Below the pieces are notes generated by a model. That model did no database searches, had not been told where the DNA came from, and saw only the letters and a list, made by a program, of their open reading frames with translations. A program made the translations under genes and the position numbers. From Sphingobacterium sp. (GTDB taxonomy: Bacteria > Bacteroidota > Bacteroidia > Sphingobacteriales > Sphingobacteriaceae): 64,000 bases of DNA. Positions 53,434-62,244 of the stretch are shown piece after piece (the stretch's first letter is position 1; every line of letters starts with the position of its first letter). The stretch lies in assembly GCA_031277685.1 (NCBI GenBank), contig JAITLV010000280.1, positions 1 to 64,000 on the forward strand, in the 5' to 3' direction.

Positions 53434-55524
53434 ATGCAAGAAAGATTTGAAGTGACCCGAGAGGGCATGATAGATAATTTAACGCCATACAATTTCGATG
53501 AGGTAAAGACTCTTGAAGATATATTCGCTTATTTGAACTTAGATTATTCCAAAGAATTTACAGGTAGAGGAGGTTATCTAAGATATAGAGATAATTCAGA
53601 GATATTAAATATCTATTTGAAAAAAGTTACTTTTGGGGGGCGTGATAATAGACCTTATGAAAAGAGACTGCAATTTTCTGCCGCGCTAGATCGAACAGGT
53701 TATGACAGGAAAGATAATACTGGGGAATTGAGCCTCATTCTAGGCATATACAAATGGGAAGATTTTTCGGATAATGATGCAATTATTTGTGCTTGGGATA
53801 TAAACGATTGGGGAAAAAATATTGGACGGGCATTTAACTGTTTTATTGATTTAAAGAAAATCCAAGAAGCAATTCTAAATGGGGTTGCTCAGCATATTAC
53901 TTCAACTGGGCAAATTGCCTATGCTTTTAAAATCAGTAAATTCAAAAAATATCTTGAACTTTGTAAACAAAAAGGAAGTCAGCTCAATGAACGTTATAAT
54001 GAGGAAGCTTTGCAGAGTTTATTTTCTAACTCTGTAAAAAAAGTCGATACTGAGTTTGATAGTTTACCTAAATTTTATGACCTATTTCAACCAATTATTG
54101 ATGTTTTGCAAAAACATGAAGGGGTTGGTACGAATGACCAGATTGAGGAGTGGATTGCGGAAAAACTAAAAATATCGGAATTTGATCTATTCCGTATTCA
54201 TAACCCTTCTGAAGGAAATAGGACTGAGTTGGGGTATAGGCTCGCTTGGGCTAGATTTTATTTGAAAAAGGGAGGTTATATTGACAACCCGCAAAGAGGA
54301 ATTTGGGTTTTAACAGATTTGGACAATTCTTCCTTAATACTTGATAAAGATTTTGTTATTGGTCTAGCAACGGAAACGGAATTTAAAGATGCGGAGGAAA
54401 ATGTGGTCATAAGATCCGGAGAGGAAGAGGATGGCGTTGAGATCGAAGTTGAAGAAAATTACTTAGAGGAGGATATAGTATCTCCGTTTGATCCGAATAA
54501 AGTCGATATTAGAACCAGAAGCATGTCACTAGATCTTCTTTTAAAGAGAATGAAGAGAGAGTCTATAGATATGAATACTAGTTTTCAACGACGTGCAGGT
54601 CTATGGACAATATCAAAAAAAAGTCAGTTAATCGAATCCATTTTAATTCGCATACCACTTCCAGTGTTTTATTTTGATGGCTCTGATGACGACAATTGGC
54701 TAGTTGTTGACGGTTTACAAAGATTGAGTACTCTTGATGAATTTGTTAATAAAGAATCTTTTTCCTTAAATGGACTAGAGTATTTAAGCGCTTTTAAGGG
54801 GATGAAATTTTCAGATCTTCCAGGACATTTACAACGTAGGATTGAAGAATTTGAAATAACGGCTTATGTAATATCTCCTGGAACACCAATAGAACTTAAA
54901 TTTAATATTTTTAAAAGAATAAATACAGGCGGTTTAATTCTCACTCAACAGGAAATAAGAAATGCCCTTTATCCAGGCGTCTCTGAATTTTTAAAAAAAC
55001 TAGCAGAAAGTCCAGCGTTTAGAAAAGCCACAAGTTTTTCTGTATCTGATAAGCGAATGCTTGACAGAGAATTTGTTCTTCGATTTTTAGCTTTCCGTCT
55101 ATTGGAAATGGATGCATATTCAGGAGATTTAGATGCTTTTTTAAATAAAGCCTTGGGAAAATTAGATGATTGTGAAAATTCGTTATTGATTCAATTAGAA
55201 ATCGAATTTTATCAGTCAATGGAAATGGCATGGCAAATCTTTGGAGAGTACGCTTTTAGAAAAAGATATTCTAACGAATCAAAAAAATATCCAATCAATA
55301 AGGCCTTATTTGAAGTTTGGACAGTTTTGTTTAGTAGGTTAGAAAAAGGAAGCAGAGACTTAATAATTAGGGAAAAGGAGCGGGTGAATGATCTATTCCT
55401 AGATCTGATGAATGAAGATATTGAATTTAATGCATCAATAACCTCGGGAACTAATAAAAAGCAGAATGTATACAAACGCTTTGAGTCCATTAATAATATT
55501 TTACAAACGGTATTGTTATTATGA
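53434..55524 (+). CDS. Restriction effector: wHTH (Mrr_N-like) plus DUF262 domain
   Basis: A 696-residue protein with three parts. Residues about 1-200 form a beta-rich domain of unknown type (KRLQFSAALDRTGYDRKDNT). Residues about 205-295 look like an Mrr_N winged helix (FQPIIDVLQKHEGVGTNDQI then YRLAWARFYLKKGGYIDNPQ). After an acidic linker, about 365-560 is a DUF262 (GmrSD-N/ParB-like) domain: SFQRRAGLWTISKKSQLIES near 382-401 and VVDGLQRLSTL near 424-434. DUF262 proteins are nuclease components of type IV and phosphorothioate-sensing defence. A fused HNH (DUF1524) domain is absent. The gene lies 25 bp after the methyltransferases and overlaps the ATPase gene by 4 bp. Confidence 0.75.
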   Translation: MQERFEVTREGMIDNLTPYNFDEVKTLEDIFAYLNLDYSKEFTGRGGYLRYRDNSEILNIYLKKVTFGGRDNRPYEKRLQFSAALDRTGYDRKDNTGELSLILGIYKWEDFSDNDAIICAWDINDWGKNIGRAFNCFIDLKKIQEAILNGVAQHITSTGQIAYAFKISKFKKYLELCKQKGSQLNERYNEEALQSLFSNSVKKVDTEFDSLPKFYDLFQPIIDVLQKHEGVGTNDQIEEWIAEKLKISEFDLFRIHNPSEGNRTELGYRLAWARFYLKKGGYIDNPQRGIWVLTDLDNSSLILDKDFVIGLATETEFKDAEENVVIRSGEEEDGVEIEVEENYLEEDIVSPFDPNKVDIRTRSMSLDLLLKRMKRESIDMNTSFQRRAGLWTISKKSQLIESILIRIPLPVFYFDGSDDDNWLVVDGLQRLSTLDEFVNKESFSLNGLEYLSAFKGMKFSDLPGHLQRRIEEFEITAYVISPGTPIELKFNIFKRINTGGLILTQQEIRNALYPGVSEFLKKLAESPAFRKATSFSVSDKRMLDREFVLRFLAFRLLEMDAYSGDLDAFLNKALGKLDDCENSLLIQLEIEFYQSMEMAWQIFGEYAFRKRYSNESKKYPINKALFEVWTVLFSRLEKGSRDLIIREKERVNDLFLDLMNEDIEFNASITSGTNKKQNVYKRFESINNILQTVLLL

Positions 55525-56687
55525 TTTCACAGATTAATATTAAAAATTTTAAAGCTCTTGAGAATGTGGAGGTGGCTTGTAAGCCATTGAATATTTTTAG
55601 TGGAGTAAATGGTGCCGGCAAATCTTCATTGATACATAGTTTGTTGTTACTCAAACAATCCTATGATAAAGGATTTTTGGGAGAAGAAGGATTGTTTCTT
55701 AATGGGGATTTAGTTGATATTGGTACTGGAAAGGATGCATTATTTTTCGCTGCAGATGACGAAGAGATCCGTTTCGAATTAGATGTGTTGAAAAAAGATG
55801 AGAAAAAGAAATATACTTGGAGTTTCACCTACGCTACCAAAGAGGGGGAAGAAGATGAAAAGTTTCCGTTAGCTAATTTTTTAAAATATGCATCTGAAGT
55901 TCCTAAATATGAAGATCTTCATGATTTAGCTCTATTTGGTAAAAAAACTTTTAGATACCTAAATGCAGACAGATTGGTTGCCAACGAGTATCCTACTTCA
56001 GATTTTGATGTTTTATTCAGAAGAAATCTTGGAAAAAATGGACAATTTACTGCACATTTTTTAGATTATTATGGAAATTCATTTAAAGTAGATCCATTAT
56101 TGATGCATTCAAATGAAACAGCAGAATATTTGAAGCCTCAATTAGATGCTTGGCTCGGAGAAATCTGTCCTGGGATCAAAATGTCAATCAATAGCGTTCC
56201 CGGAACTAATACTTCTATGATTCGTTATGGTTTAGAATCTTCTACAGGTGCTTTGCAAGATGTTAAGCCTCTAAATATGGGGTTCGGTGTAACATACATT
56301 GTTTCAATTTTAACCGCAATACTAAGTTCTCAAGCGGGAGATATATTAATCATAGAAAATCCTGAATCACATATCCATCCAATGGGACAATCGATACTAA
56401 GTAGATTGCTCTGTCGATTAGTGAAGTTAGGTACACAAGTTTTTATTGAAACACATAGTGATCACATTATTAATGGTATTCTAGTTTCGATTTATAAAAC
56501 TAGTAAAGGTGAAGAGGATCTTTTGACTAATGATGATATATCTGTATACTTTATTGAGAGACCTTATGGCGGAATTTCTTCCGAGGTACATTCCGTAGAA
56601 ATTTCGTCCAATGGTAGAGTAAAGGGTGGTCCTGATGGTTTTTTTGATCAGTTTACGAAAGATTTGAAAGAATTAGTGGGCTTCTAG
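55521..56687 (+). CDS. AAA/ABC-type ATPase, DUF3696 family
   Basis: A 388-residue SMC/RecF-like ATPase: Walker A NGAGKSSLIHSLLLLKQS at 30-47, ABC-signature-like segment and Walker B in IIENPESHIHPMGQS near 276-290, and the H-loop THSDHIINGI near 313-322. The C-terminal region with YFIERPYGGISSEVHSVEI is that of the DUF3696 family of defence ATPases, related to OLD-family and Septu PtuA proteins but without a TOPRIM nuclease. It overlaps the DUF262 gene by 4 bp and starts 2 bp before the unknown gene, so these proteins probably form one complex. Confidence 0.83.
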   Translation: MISQINIKNFKALENVEVACKPLNIFSGVNGAGKSSLIHSLLLLKQSYDKGFLGEEGLFLNGDLVDIGTGKDALFFAADDEEIRFELDVLKKDEKKKYTWSFTYATKEGEEDEKFPLANFLKYASEVPKYEDLHDLALFGKKTFRYLNADRLVANEYPTSDFDVLFRRNLGKNGQFTAHFLDYYGNSFKVDPLLMHSNETAEYLKPQLDAWLGEICPGIKMSINSVPGTNTSMIRYGLESSTGALQDVKPLNMGFGVTYIVSILTAILSSQAGDILIIENPESHIHPMGQSILSRLLCRLVKLGTQVFIETHSDHIINGILVSIYKTSKGEEDLLTNDDISVYFIERPYGGISSEVHSVEISSNGRVKGGPDGFFDQFTKDLKELVGF

Positions 56688-56689
56688 TT

Positions 56690-57571
56690 ATGAATTGTTT
56701 TTTAAATTTTAACATATTAGCTAATGGTGATGTTTGGACGCCGAATAATAGAAAAGACTTCGATATAGTAACCAGAAATTGTTCGGAAATCGCTGAAATT
56801 TTTGAATATTTCCCTGATTGTACGCTTTTTTATAATGGAGCAGAAATAAAAAGATTTATAGAAGATGTTAAGATACTTGGAGATCTAATTGGAGTAGATG
56901 TACATGAGATAAATAGGTTACAAGATATAATGAATGGCATTGGAGTTAATTGGGAAGATACTCGAAGGCATTCTGTAAATCATAATTATATAATATTATT
57001 GGATGAAGGGTATAAAACTCGCTCAGTATCGAATTCGTCTATTGGTGAATGTTCGGAATATAAAATGCAGTTGGATCACGGAATATTGATTAATATTTTT
57101 GGTTGTCTAGATAGTAAAAGCCAAAATGTTGATGTTTTAAAAAGGGAGTTTGATCCTCCAAATGAAATTAGAATAGTTCGGTTTGAGGTTTTAAAAAATA
57201 AGCCCGAATTAATTACTTATTTTCTACATAACAGCCGAAGAGTCTTTAATTCAAATGAAAAACACGGTGAAAATAGACAGGTGGTTATCAAGCGTTCTAA
57301 TAATAGAATCGCTTCACCCTTAAGATGTTCTGAAGAGGAAGCAAAAAATCTTTTGAAACGAGCCGTAGGTATAAAGGGGGCGCGTGAATTATATTATTTC
57401 GATAATAAGTATAAAGAATTTATTGAATTTAAAGATGAAAATACTTTAGAAAGAAGTTTTCATGCATATCACCCCCATAATCAGAATGATATTCCAAAAA
57501 AAGTTAAAGATTTTATAATGAATAATTATAAATTAATTGAAGATATCTTTCGTGAAGATGTTGTTGAATAG
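56690..57571 (+). CDS. Unknown partner of the DUF3696 ATPase
   Basis: A 293-residue protein starting 2 bp after the ATPase stop. The N-terminus LNFNILANGDVWTPNNRKDF and the region GIKGARELYYFDNKYKEFIE are the most distinctive. The latter, ending in FHAYHPHNQNDIPKKV, is reminiscent of proteins found next to DUF3696 ATPases. No nuclease motif was verified. Position suggests a toxic effector, sensor or nuclease partner. Confidence 0.55.
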   Translation: MNCFLNFNILANGDVWTPNNRKDFDIVTRNCSEIAEIFEYFPDCTLFYNGAEIKRFIEDVKILGDLIGVDVHEINRLQDIMNGIGVNWEDTRRHSVNHNYIILLDEGYKTRSVSNSSIGECSEYKMQLDHGILINIFGCLDSKSQNVDVLKREFDPPNEIRIVRFEVLKNKPELITYFLHNSRRVFNSNEKHGENRQVVIKRSNNRIASPLRCSEEEAKNLLKRAVGIKGARELYYFDNKYKEFIEFKDENTLERSFHAYHPHNQNDIPKKVKDFIMNNYKLIEDIFREDVVE

Positions 57572-57617
57572 AGAAAGGGGCTCAGGGACCTACTTGAACA
57601 GACAGATGACAATTATA

Positions 57618-57995
57618 TCATTTCTTTTCAACCTTAAATATCAGACCGCAAACAATCGCGATAAAGGAATAAGGCAATAAAGACTCTAGGTGTATTGTTC
57701 TTAAAATCAGATAAGATGTTAAACAAATGCTAATAACTGTAAGAGATATCAAAATAGGTTTTACCCATTTTATATTCACTCTGTAATAGTACAATAATCT
57801 AAACGCAACTATATTGGCGAACAACGTGGGAATAGAAGCCCCAATGAGACCTATCATCATATATGCGTATATCATACGCAGTTCTTCAAAAACAATTGCT
57901 GGGCTAACACCCTTTAATAGACGTTGAATAGGACGTGAGATTAAAAATAACAATATAGTACATCCCCAGTGCTTAAAAATATATGATCTGTCCAT
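57618..57995 (-). CDS. Small membrane protein, paralogue 1
   Basis: A 125-residue protein with four predicted transmembrane helices (YIFKHWGCTILLFLISRP; MMIGLIGASIPTLFANIVAF; KPILISLTVISICLTSYLIL; LPYSFIAIVCGLIFKV) and no signal peptide. It shares the start FKHWGxTxLL and the end G(L/I)(I/F)xKxEK with the adjacent gene. Function unknown. Convergent with the defence operon. Confidence 0.6.
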   Translation of the reverse strand: MDRSYIFKHWGCTILLFLISRPIQRLLKGVSPAIVFEELRMIYAYMMIGLIGASIPTLFANIVAFRLLYYYRVNIKWVKPILISLTVISICLTSYLILRTIHLESLLPYSFIAIVCGLIFKVEKK

Positions 57996-58008
57996 TTCTT
58001 ATTCAAAA

Positions 58009-58383
58009 TCAGGTTTTCTCAAATTTTAAAAATATTCCCGTAACTACCGATGACAGCGAATAATATATGCTAAGATTCTCTAACAGGTCAGAGTCAATCA
58101 ATGAAGTTGTCAGCGTAATCCCAGCAATTGTTACAAATATTAGGATAAACTTAATCCACTTTGAATCGATATTCCTACCAATAAGCAAGTAAAGGACTAA
58201 AAGATAGACTACCAATGTCGGAATAGAGTATAAAACGCTAAAAATTAAATAGATTATAAACCACGTTAAGGTGTCCCAGATTTCAGAAGGAGATAAAAAT
58301 TTAAACCCTGAAACTAAAATCAAGATCGTAGTGCCAAGTAATAGGGTACCGCCCCAGTGTTTGAATGTAAATGACCAGTTCAT
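58009..58383 (-). CDS. Small membrane protein, paralogue 2
   Basis: A 124-residue four-helix membrane protein, upstream tandem copy of the previous gene (13 bp between them). The core is diverged (FKHWGGTLLLGTTILILVSG) but N- and C-termini match. The pair is not similar to any family recalled. Confidence 0.6.
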   Translation of the reverse strand: MNWSFTFKHWGGTLLLGTTILILVSGFKFLSPSEIWDTLTWFIIYLIFSVLYSIPTLVVYLLVLYLLIGRNIDSKWIKFILIFVTIAGITLTTSLIDSDLLENLSIYYSLSSVVTGIFLKFEKT

Positions 58384-58391
58384 TTTTTCGA

Positions 58392-58766
58392 TTAATAACT
58401 CCCCTTACTCGGTATCACGTGCCGTACACCACCTCTAGGATTTTCCATGTCGCCAGCATAGCGTGGAATCAGGTGACAATGAAAATGGAAGACCGTTTGT
58501 CCAGCAGGTTCACCGCAGTTCATGCCAATATTGTAGCCATCAGGAGTGAACTCAGATTCTACTAAGGATCGAGCTAAACCGATCGCGTTGTCCAAATCAG
58601 CTTTCTCATCAGGGGTTAACTCAAAATAATCGGTACGTAGTGCCTTACTTATTATAAGTGTATGACCGGGGCTAACTGGAAAGCCGTCTCGGATCAGGAA
58701 AAAATGATGGGTTTCTCCGATTTGTTTGTCTGTTGGTAGTTCTAAAAAGTTTTTAATGCTGCTCAT
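58392..58766 (-). CDS. HIT family nucleotide hydrolase
   Basis: A 124-residue histidine-triad protein. HFHCHLIPR with His94, His96 and His98 is the active-site triad that hydrolyses phosphoramidate or AMP-linked compounds; PVSPGHTLIIS near 31-40 and NIGMNCGEPAGQ are family hallmarks. It ends 9 bp upstream of the membrane genes and starts 3 bp after the HNH gene, at the 3' end of the NUDIX operon. Substrates in this family range from dinucleotide polyphosphates to nucleoside phosphoramidates. Confidence 0.87.
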   Translation of the reverse strand: MSSIKNFLELPTDKQIGETHHFFLIRDGFPVSPGHTLIISKALRTDYFELTPDEKADLDNAIGLARSLVESEFTPDGYNIGMNCGEPAGQTVFHFHCHLIPRYAGDMENPRGGVRHVIPSKGSY

Positions 58767-58768
58767 GG

Positions 58769-59794
58769 CTAAAAATTTCTTGGCAGTTCAAACCACGGCT
58801 CCCATTCATGGATAGCGTGGGAGAGTGCTAGATTATACTGCGCTTGTAGAAAGATACGTCTTTTTTCTTTTGTTTTTCCGGTTTGATTAATGATAGTTTC
58901 CGCAAGCGGATGCTTACTTTCAATATAAAATTCATTCCGGTTATAAAGTCGTTTCAAGTAACGACGATGCGGTACCCTCGCACTTTTATCACTATTGATT
59001 TTTGGATCAGCTAACACCAAATTCCAGATACCATTAATATTAGCTTCCTGAGCAATGTGAGCCTTTTTATTTAGATGGGGTAGGAAGTGATCCACTGCAC
59101 ATATATTCTCCGAGCCCTTTTTGACAAAGATATCTTGATTGGAGTAGAAGCATTTTCCTTTTTGATAACCATTTAAAGCATCTCTGACAGAAGTAATATT
59201 AATCCTGCGCATCAGAGAATCTATAAATAATTCTTGTTTTAAGGAGTCGTGTTTTACTTCCAGTAGATTAGGATTTATCTGTAGATTCCAAGCTGTTTCG
59301 ACCAGATTCCATCGGGCGTCAACTTCCTGTTCCAAATTAATGAACTGAAGTGTCTCTTGCAGCTTGAAGATATTGTCCGTTAGAATGATTTCCTTCCTTC
59401 CATCACCGTAATTCTTATGATAGAATGGATCTTTGATTATATCACCATTGACATTTTGAAAGGCATCGACCACATTGACAAATCCGAGTTTGACTGTAGC
59501 GTGGATCAACTGGTCTTCACTGATTCGACCAGCAACAAAATCACGACATGTATTTAGAAACTTACTTGATGTAGAGCTACCCTGTTTATCACTTTTCTTT
59601 AGGTGCTCAACAATATTTTTGGCAAAGGGTATCGCTAGTTCTTCAAGTGATAGGGAAGACTTTCCTGGTGATAACAGCTCTATTATTGCCTTAGCAAAAG
59701 CGAACTTATAAGTAGCCGAGTTTTTGCCAAACAAAATAATTGCTCGCCATTGTGATTCTAAACTGGGATCGTTGATTTGGAATAATGTAGACAT
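58769..59794 (-). CDS. HNH endonuclease
   Basis: A 341-residue protein from the ATG at 59794 (MSTLFQINDPSLESQWRAII); a start at 59863 would overlap the upstream gene by 41 bp and is rejected. An N-terminal helical domain is followed by a C-terminal HNH nuclease: GYQKGKCFYSNQDIFVKKGS with a Cys and Asn, then AVDHFLPHLNKKAH with the metal-binding His, and GIWNLVLADPKINSDKSARV with Asn and Lys. The pattern 'D-H...N-L-V...N-x-x-K' fits family PF13395/HNH. It is the effector candidate in this operon, flanked by NUDIX and HIT genes. Confidence 0.78.
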   Translation of the reverse strand: MSTLFQINDPSLESQWRAIILFGKNSATYKFAFAKAIIELLSPGKSSLSLEELAIPFAKNIVEHLKKSDKQGSSTSSKFLNTCRDFVAGRISEDQLIHATVKLGFVNVVDAFQNVNGDIIKDPFYHKNYGDGRKEIILTDNIFKLQETLQFINLEQEVDARWNLVETAWNLQINPNLLEVKHDSLKQELFIDSLMRRINITSVRDALNGYQKGKCFYSNQDIFVKKGSENICAVDHFLPHLNKKAHIAQEANINGIWNLVLADPKINSDKSARVPHRRYLKRLYNRNEFYIESKHPLAETIINQTGKTKEKRRIFLQAQYNLALSHAIHEWEPWFELPRNF

Positions 59795-59822
59795 ATTTTT
59801 CCGTAAAGGAATTCTCTTATCG

Positions 59823-60281
59823 TTATAAAATTTCCGCTTCGCCAATAAGGTTGGGGCCTTCATGTAGCCACCATCTACGGCCTTTTGTTAAGTATTGTTC
59901 TAGCTCTTTTACTAAGAGAAAGCGGACAGTAGCAATTCTTTCTTCACCAGGCATTACATTTTCCCCCTCAAAATTTACGTCACCTATATAGGTCCGACAT
60001 AATTTACCTTCTAGCGAATATTCAAATACGTGATTGGGTCGATAACCTGAGATGATGCCTGTTTTTCGACCACCGTGTTCAGTAGCTGTTAGATTTATTC
60101 TAGCCTTGACTATAAACAATCCATTTTCATTCTGCAGGTCTTTTATGCTTGCAAGAGTGTATTTGTCATATGCCATTACGTCGAAAACCTTCGATACACC
60201 ACTATCTAGCCAACGCTTGTAGATTAGTTTACCATTCATGAACAAGTAAAGTTCATTTTCTGAAAAATCTTTAAATATCAT
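59823..60281 (-). CDS. Hypothetical protein in the NUDIX-HNH-HIT operon
   Basis: A 152-residue protein starting MIFKDFSENELYLFMNGKLI, containing KARINLTATEHGGRKTGIIS and RTYIGDVNFEGENVMPGEER, a beta-barrel-like pattern related to the EF-Tu/PPIase-like DUF of small phage and defence proteins. No catalytic residues were seen. It overlaps none of its neighbours (23 bp to NUDIX, 28 bp to HNH). Likely an adaptor or sensor. Confidence 0.5.
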   Translation of the reverse strand: MIFKDFSENELYLFMNGKLIYKRWLDSGVSKVFDVMAYDKYTLASIKDLQNENGLFIVKARINLTATEHGGRKTGIISGYRPNHVFEYSLEGKLCRTYIGDVNFEGENVMPGEERIATVRFLLVKELEQYLTKGRRWWLHEGPNLIGEAEIL

Positions 60282-60304
60282 TTTGATACATTGGTGTATA
60301 TGGT

Positions 60305-60763
60305 TTACTCTGTTTCGTCAAAAGGAGCATTAAATTCGTCTTCCTCTTTTTTCATTTCCTCACCAATGCATGCAAATTCTTCAATCAATTCTTTTGCAAT
60401 GGGAATATCAGCAGGAGCGAGCCCCCAGTTTAACAACTCAGTATATTTAACCCATTCTATTTGATCGTGATCTGTAGATTGGAGCTCTCTTTTAGTCCCT
60501 CTGCATAGAAAGGAAATAAGCTCAATGGTATTATTTTTTTCATATTCATGCACAACAGTCGAATAATAATCATCGACGATTATTTCAAAGTCTAGTTCTT
60601 CTTTGATCTCACGCTCTAGTGCCTCAAAGTAGTTTTCACCATCCTCAACTTTTCCACCGGGAAATTCCCAATATCCACCTAAAGATTTTTCTGGTTTTCT
60701 TCGACAAATCAAGACTTCGTCATTATAAAATATAAGGCCGCAAACAACTTTAGTTATAGCCAT
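60305..60763 (-). CDS. NUDIX hydrolase (MutT-like)
   Basis: A 152-residue pyrophosphohydrolase with the Nudix box GGKVEDGENYFEALEREIKE then ELDF, with the canonical pattern G37-x5-E43-x7-R51E52-x-x-E55E56; the final Gly is Asp58, a tolerated change. MutT-type enzymes hydrolyse 8-oxo-dGTP or other NDP-X compounds. Linkage to HNH and HIT proteins suggests a role in nucleotide metabolism during defence. First gene of the operon. The family has been seen next to DUF3427 helicases, but none is present here. Confidence 0.85.
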   Translation of the reverse strand: MAITKVVCGLIFYNDEVLICRRKPEKSLGGYWEFPGGKVEDGENYFEALEREIKEELDFEIIVDDYYSTVVHEYEKNNTIELISFLCRGTKRELQSTDHDQIEWVKYTELLNWGLAPADIPIAKELIEEFACIGEEMKKEEDEFNAPFDETE

Positions 60764-60878
60764 AAGGGGTTAATTGATAGTTTTAATTTTTAGCAATAGG
60801 ATCAACTCATCCAAATTCAATTATTATAGTTCATATTCAATTTAGTGAGGTTATAGTGTACTTAGGTAATGCAATGAA

Positions 60879-61298
60879 CTAAGAAATATCCGTCAACCTA
60901 ACTATCTTCCCATCGGCCGAAAACTCAAAAATTGACTTTCCTTGTAAGTTTATTTCATCATCTTTTTTCAGACCGTTCGGAAAATCCACAGCCGCGATAG
61001 CTCTGTAGTTGATCGTGATTTCTGTCGAACTAGCATAGTGAGTTATTGATTCGATTACCTGCTCTCTCGCACTGAAATAGGATAGGGCGTCAAGTGCCTG
61101 TTTCTTAAAGGTTTCAACTCCTTGTAAGTACATTGTTTGCTCACTATTCATAACATTTTTGAAAGTAATGTCATCATCAAAATCCGCTACCATATTTTCG
61201 ACGTCCATCTTATTATATGCCTTCACATACTTGAAAATTTTTTCTGTTCTGTTATTCAGGATGGATGGCTCCGTAAGTGCATTCTTTTTTGCGTCCAT
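60879..61298 (-). CDS. NTF2-like (SnoaL-type) protein
   Basis: A 139-residue NTF2-like protein: KYVKAYNKMDVENMVADFDD, then the strands TFKNVMNSEQTMYLQGVETF and EINLQGKSIFEFSADGKIVR. The fold builds a small ligand pocket. No reaction can be assigned. It is a single gene between the NUDIX operon and the nuclease-XRE gene. Confidence 0.75.
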   Translation of the reverse strand: MDAKKNALTEPSILNNRTEKIFKYVKAYNKMDVENMVADFDDDITFKNVMNSEQTMYLQGVETFKKQALDALSYFSAREQVIESITHYASSTEITINYRAIAAVDFPNGLKKDDEINLQGKSIFEFSADGKIVRLTDIS

Positions 61299-61367
61299 AA
61301 TTTAAACAAGATTTATTTTTTACGTTTCAGGCCTTTTTCTAAAGATATTTTTAGTCTGATGATACAT

Positions 61368-62192
61368 TTACGATTCTTTTTCATTATTAATCGGATTACC
61401 AAAAAAGTCCATCTTATCTCTGAGTTCAAAAAAATGAAGGATATTTAGATTTAGGAATTTGGCTAATATCTCAGCTTGTTCATAAGTTGGGTATCTCAGT
61501 CCTTCTTCTATTTCTATATAATCTTTTAAGCTAGTTTTTAAGATAACAGCTAAACTAACTTGTGAAAGGCCTGACTTTTCCCTAGATTCTTTAATCTTAA
61601 GTTCTGATATTTTATTGACATCGATAGGGGAGAGCTCGATGGTTGGGCTACTTGTGTATTCCATTTCCTCCTCTTTACAAATATTGGACGGGCCTACTTC
61701 ATCTAGGAGCATGCCATGTGATATCTTCGGACTATTTATAAACTCGTTAAATCGAATTCTAAAGAGTTTAACTTTAAGTTTTGCCTTTCGAGCAAATTCA
61801 ATCTGGTTAGCAGATAAAGGGCTATTTCCAGTTTTGACTTCGATCCAACAAAAATCATTTTGAGAGAGACTAGGTTTTACGCTATATATCCCGTTATTCT
61901 GATCAAATGAGTATCTTAGATTTACAGTAAGATAATCATAAACAAATGTTGGGTGATGGACATTTTTATTTGTTGGCTTTGCAAAATCACGTAATTCGGA
62001 TTCTAAACTATCCGGAATCTTGACGTCAATTCTCATGTAGTTATAACAGAATGTTAAGATACACTGTCCTGTAAGTCTATTGTAAATTTCTTCCAGTTTG
62101 ATATAGGCAAAGCCGTTTTGAAAGCAGTAATGCTCAAACATTAGTTCTCCGATTTTCCCAATCAATAATTCGTTCATTTGTAATTGACTCAT
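61368..62192 (-). CDS. Nuclease-like domain fused to XRE helix-turn-helix
   Basis: A 274-residue protein. Residues about 10-165 look like a PD-(D/E)XK nuclease of VRR-NUC/DUF type: FCWIEVKTGNSPLSANQIEF has the D/E-x-K pair (Glu, Lys in IEVKTG) followed by the helix with Gln. The last 90 residues are an XRE-type helix-turn-helix: ELKIKESREKSGLSQVSLAV then SLKDYIEIEEGLRYPTYEQA. Fusion of a nuclease domain to a DNA-binding repressor domain is unusual. It is preceded 53 bp upstream by the 199-residue gene, and both face away from the end of the window. Confidence 0.62.
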   Translation of the reverse strand: MSQLQMNELLIGKIGELMFEHYCFQNGFAYIKLEEIYNRLTGQCILTFCYNYMRIDVKIPDSLESELRDFAKPTNKNVHHPTFVYDYLTVNLRYSFDQNNGIYSVKPSLSQNDFCWIEVKTGNSPLSANQIEFARKAKLKVKLFRIRFNEFINSPKISHGMLLDEVGPSNICKEEEMEYTSSPTIELSPIDVNKISELKIKESREKSGLSQVSLAVILKTSLKDYIEIEEGLRYPTYEQAEILAKFLNLNILHFFELRDKMDFFGNPINNEKES

Positions 62193-62244
62193 CTTTTAAC
62201 CTCCTAAATTCTTTCTTCGAGAGAGACTGTACAATAATATCTTC

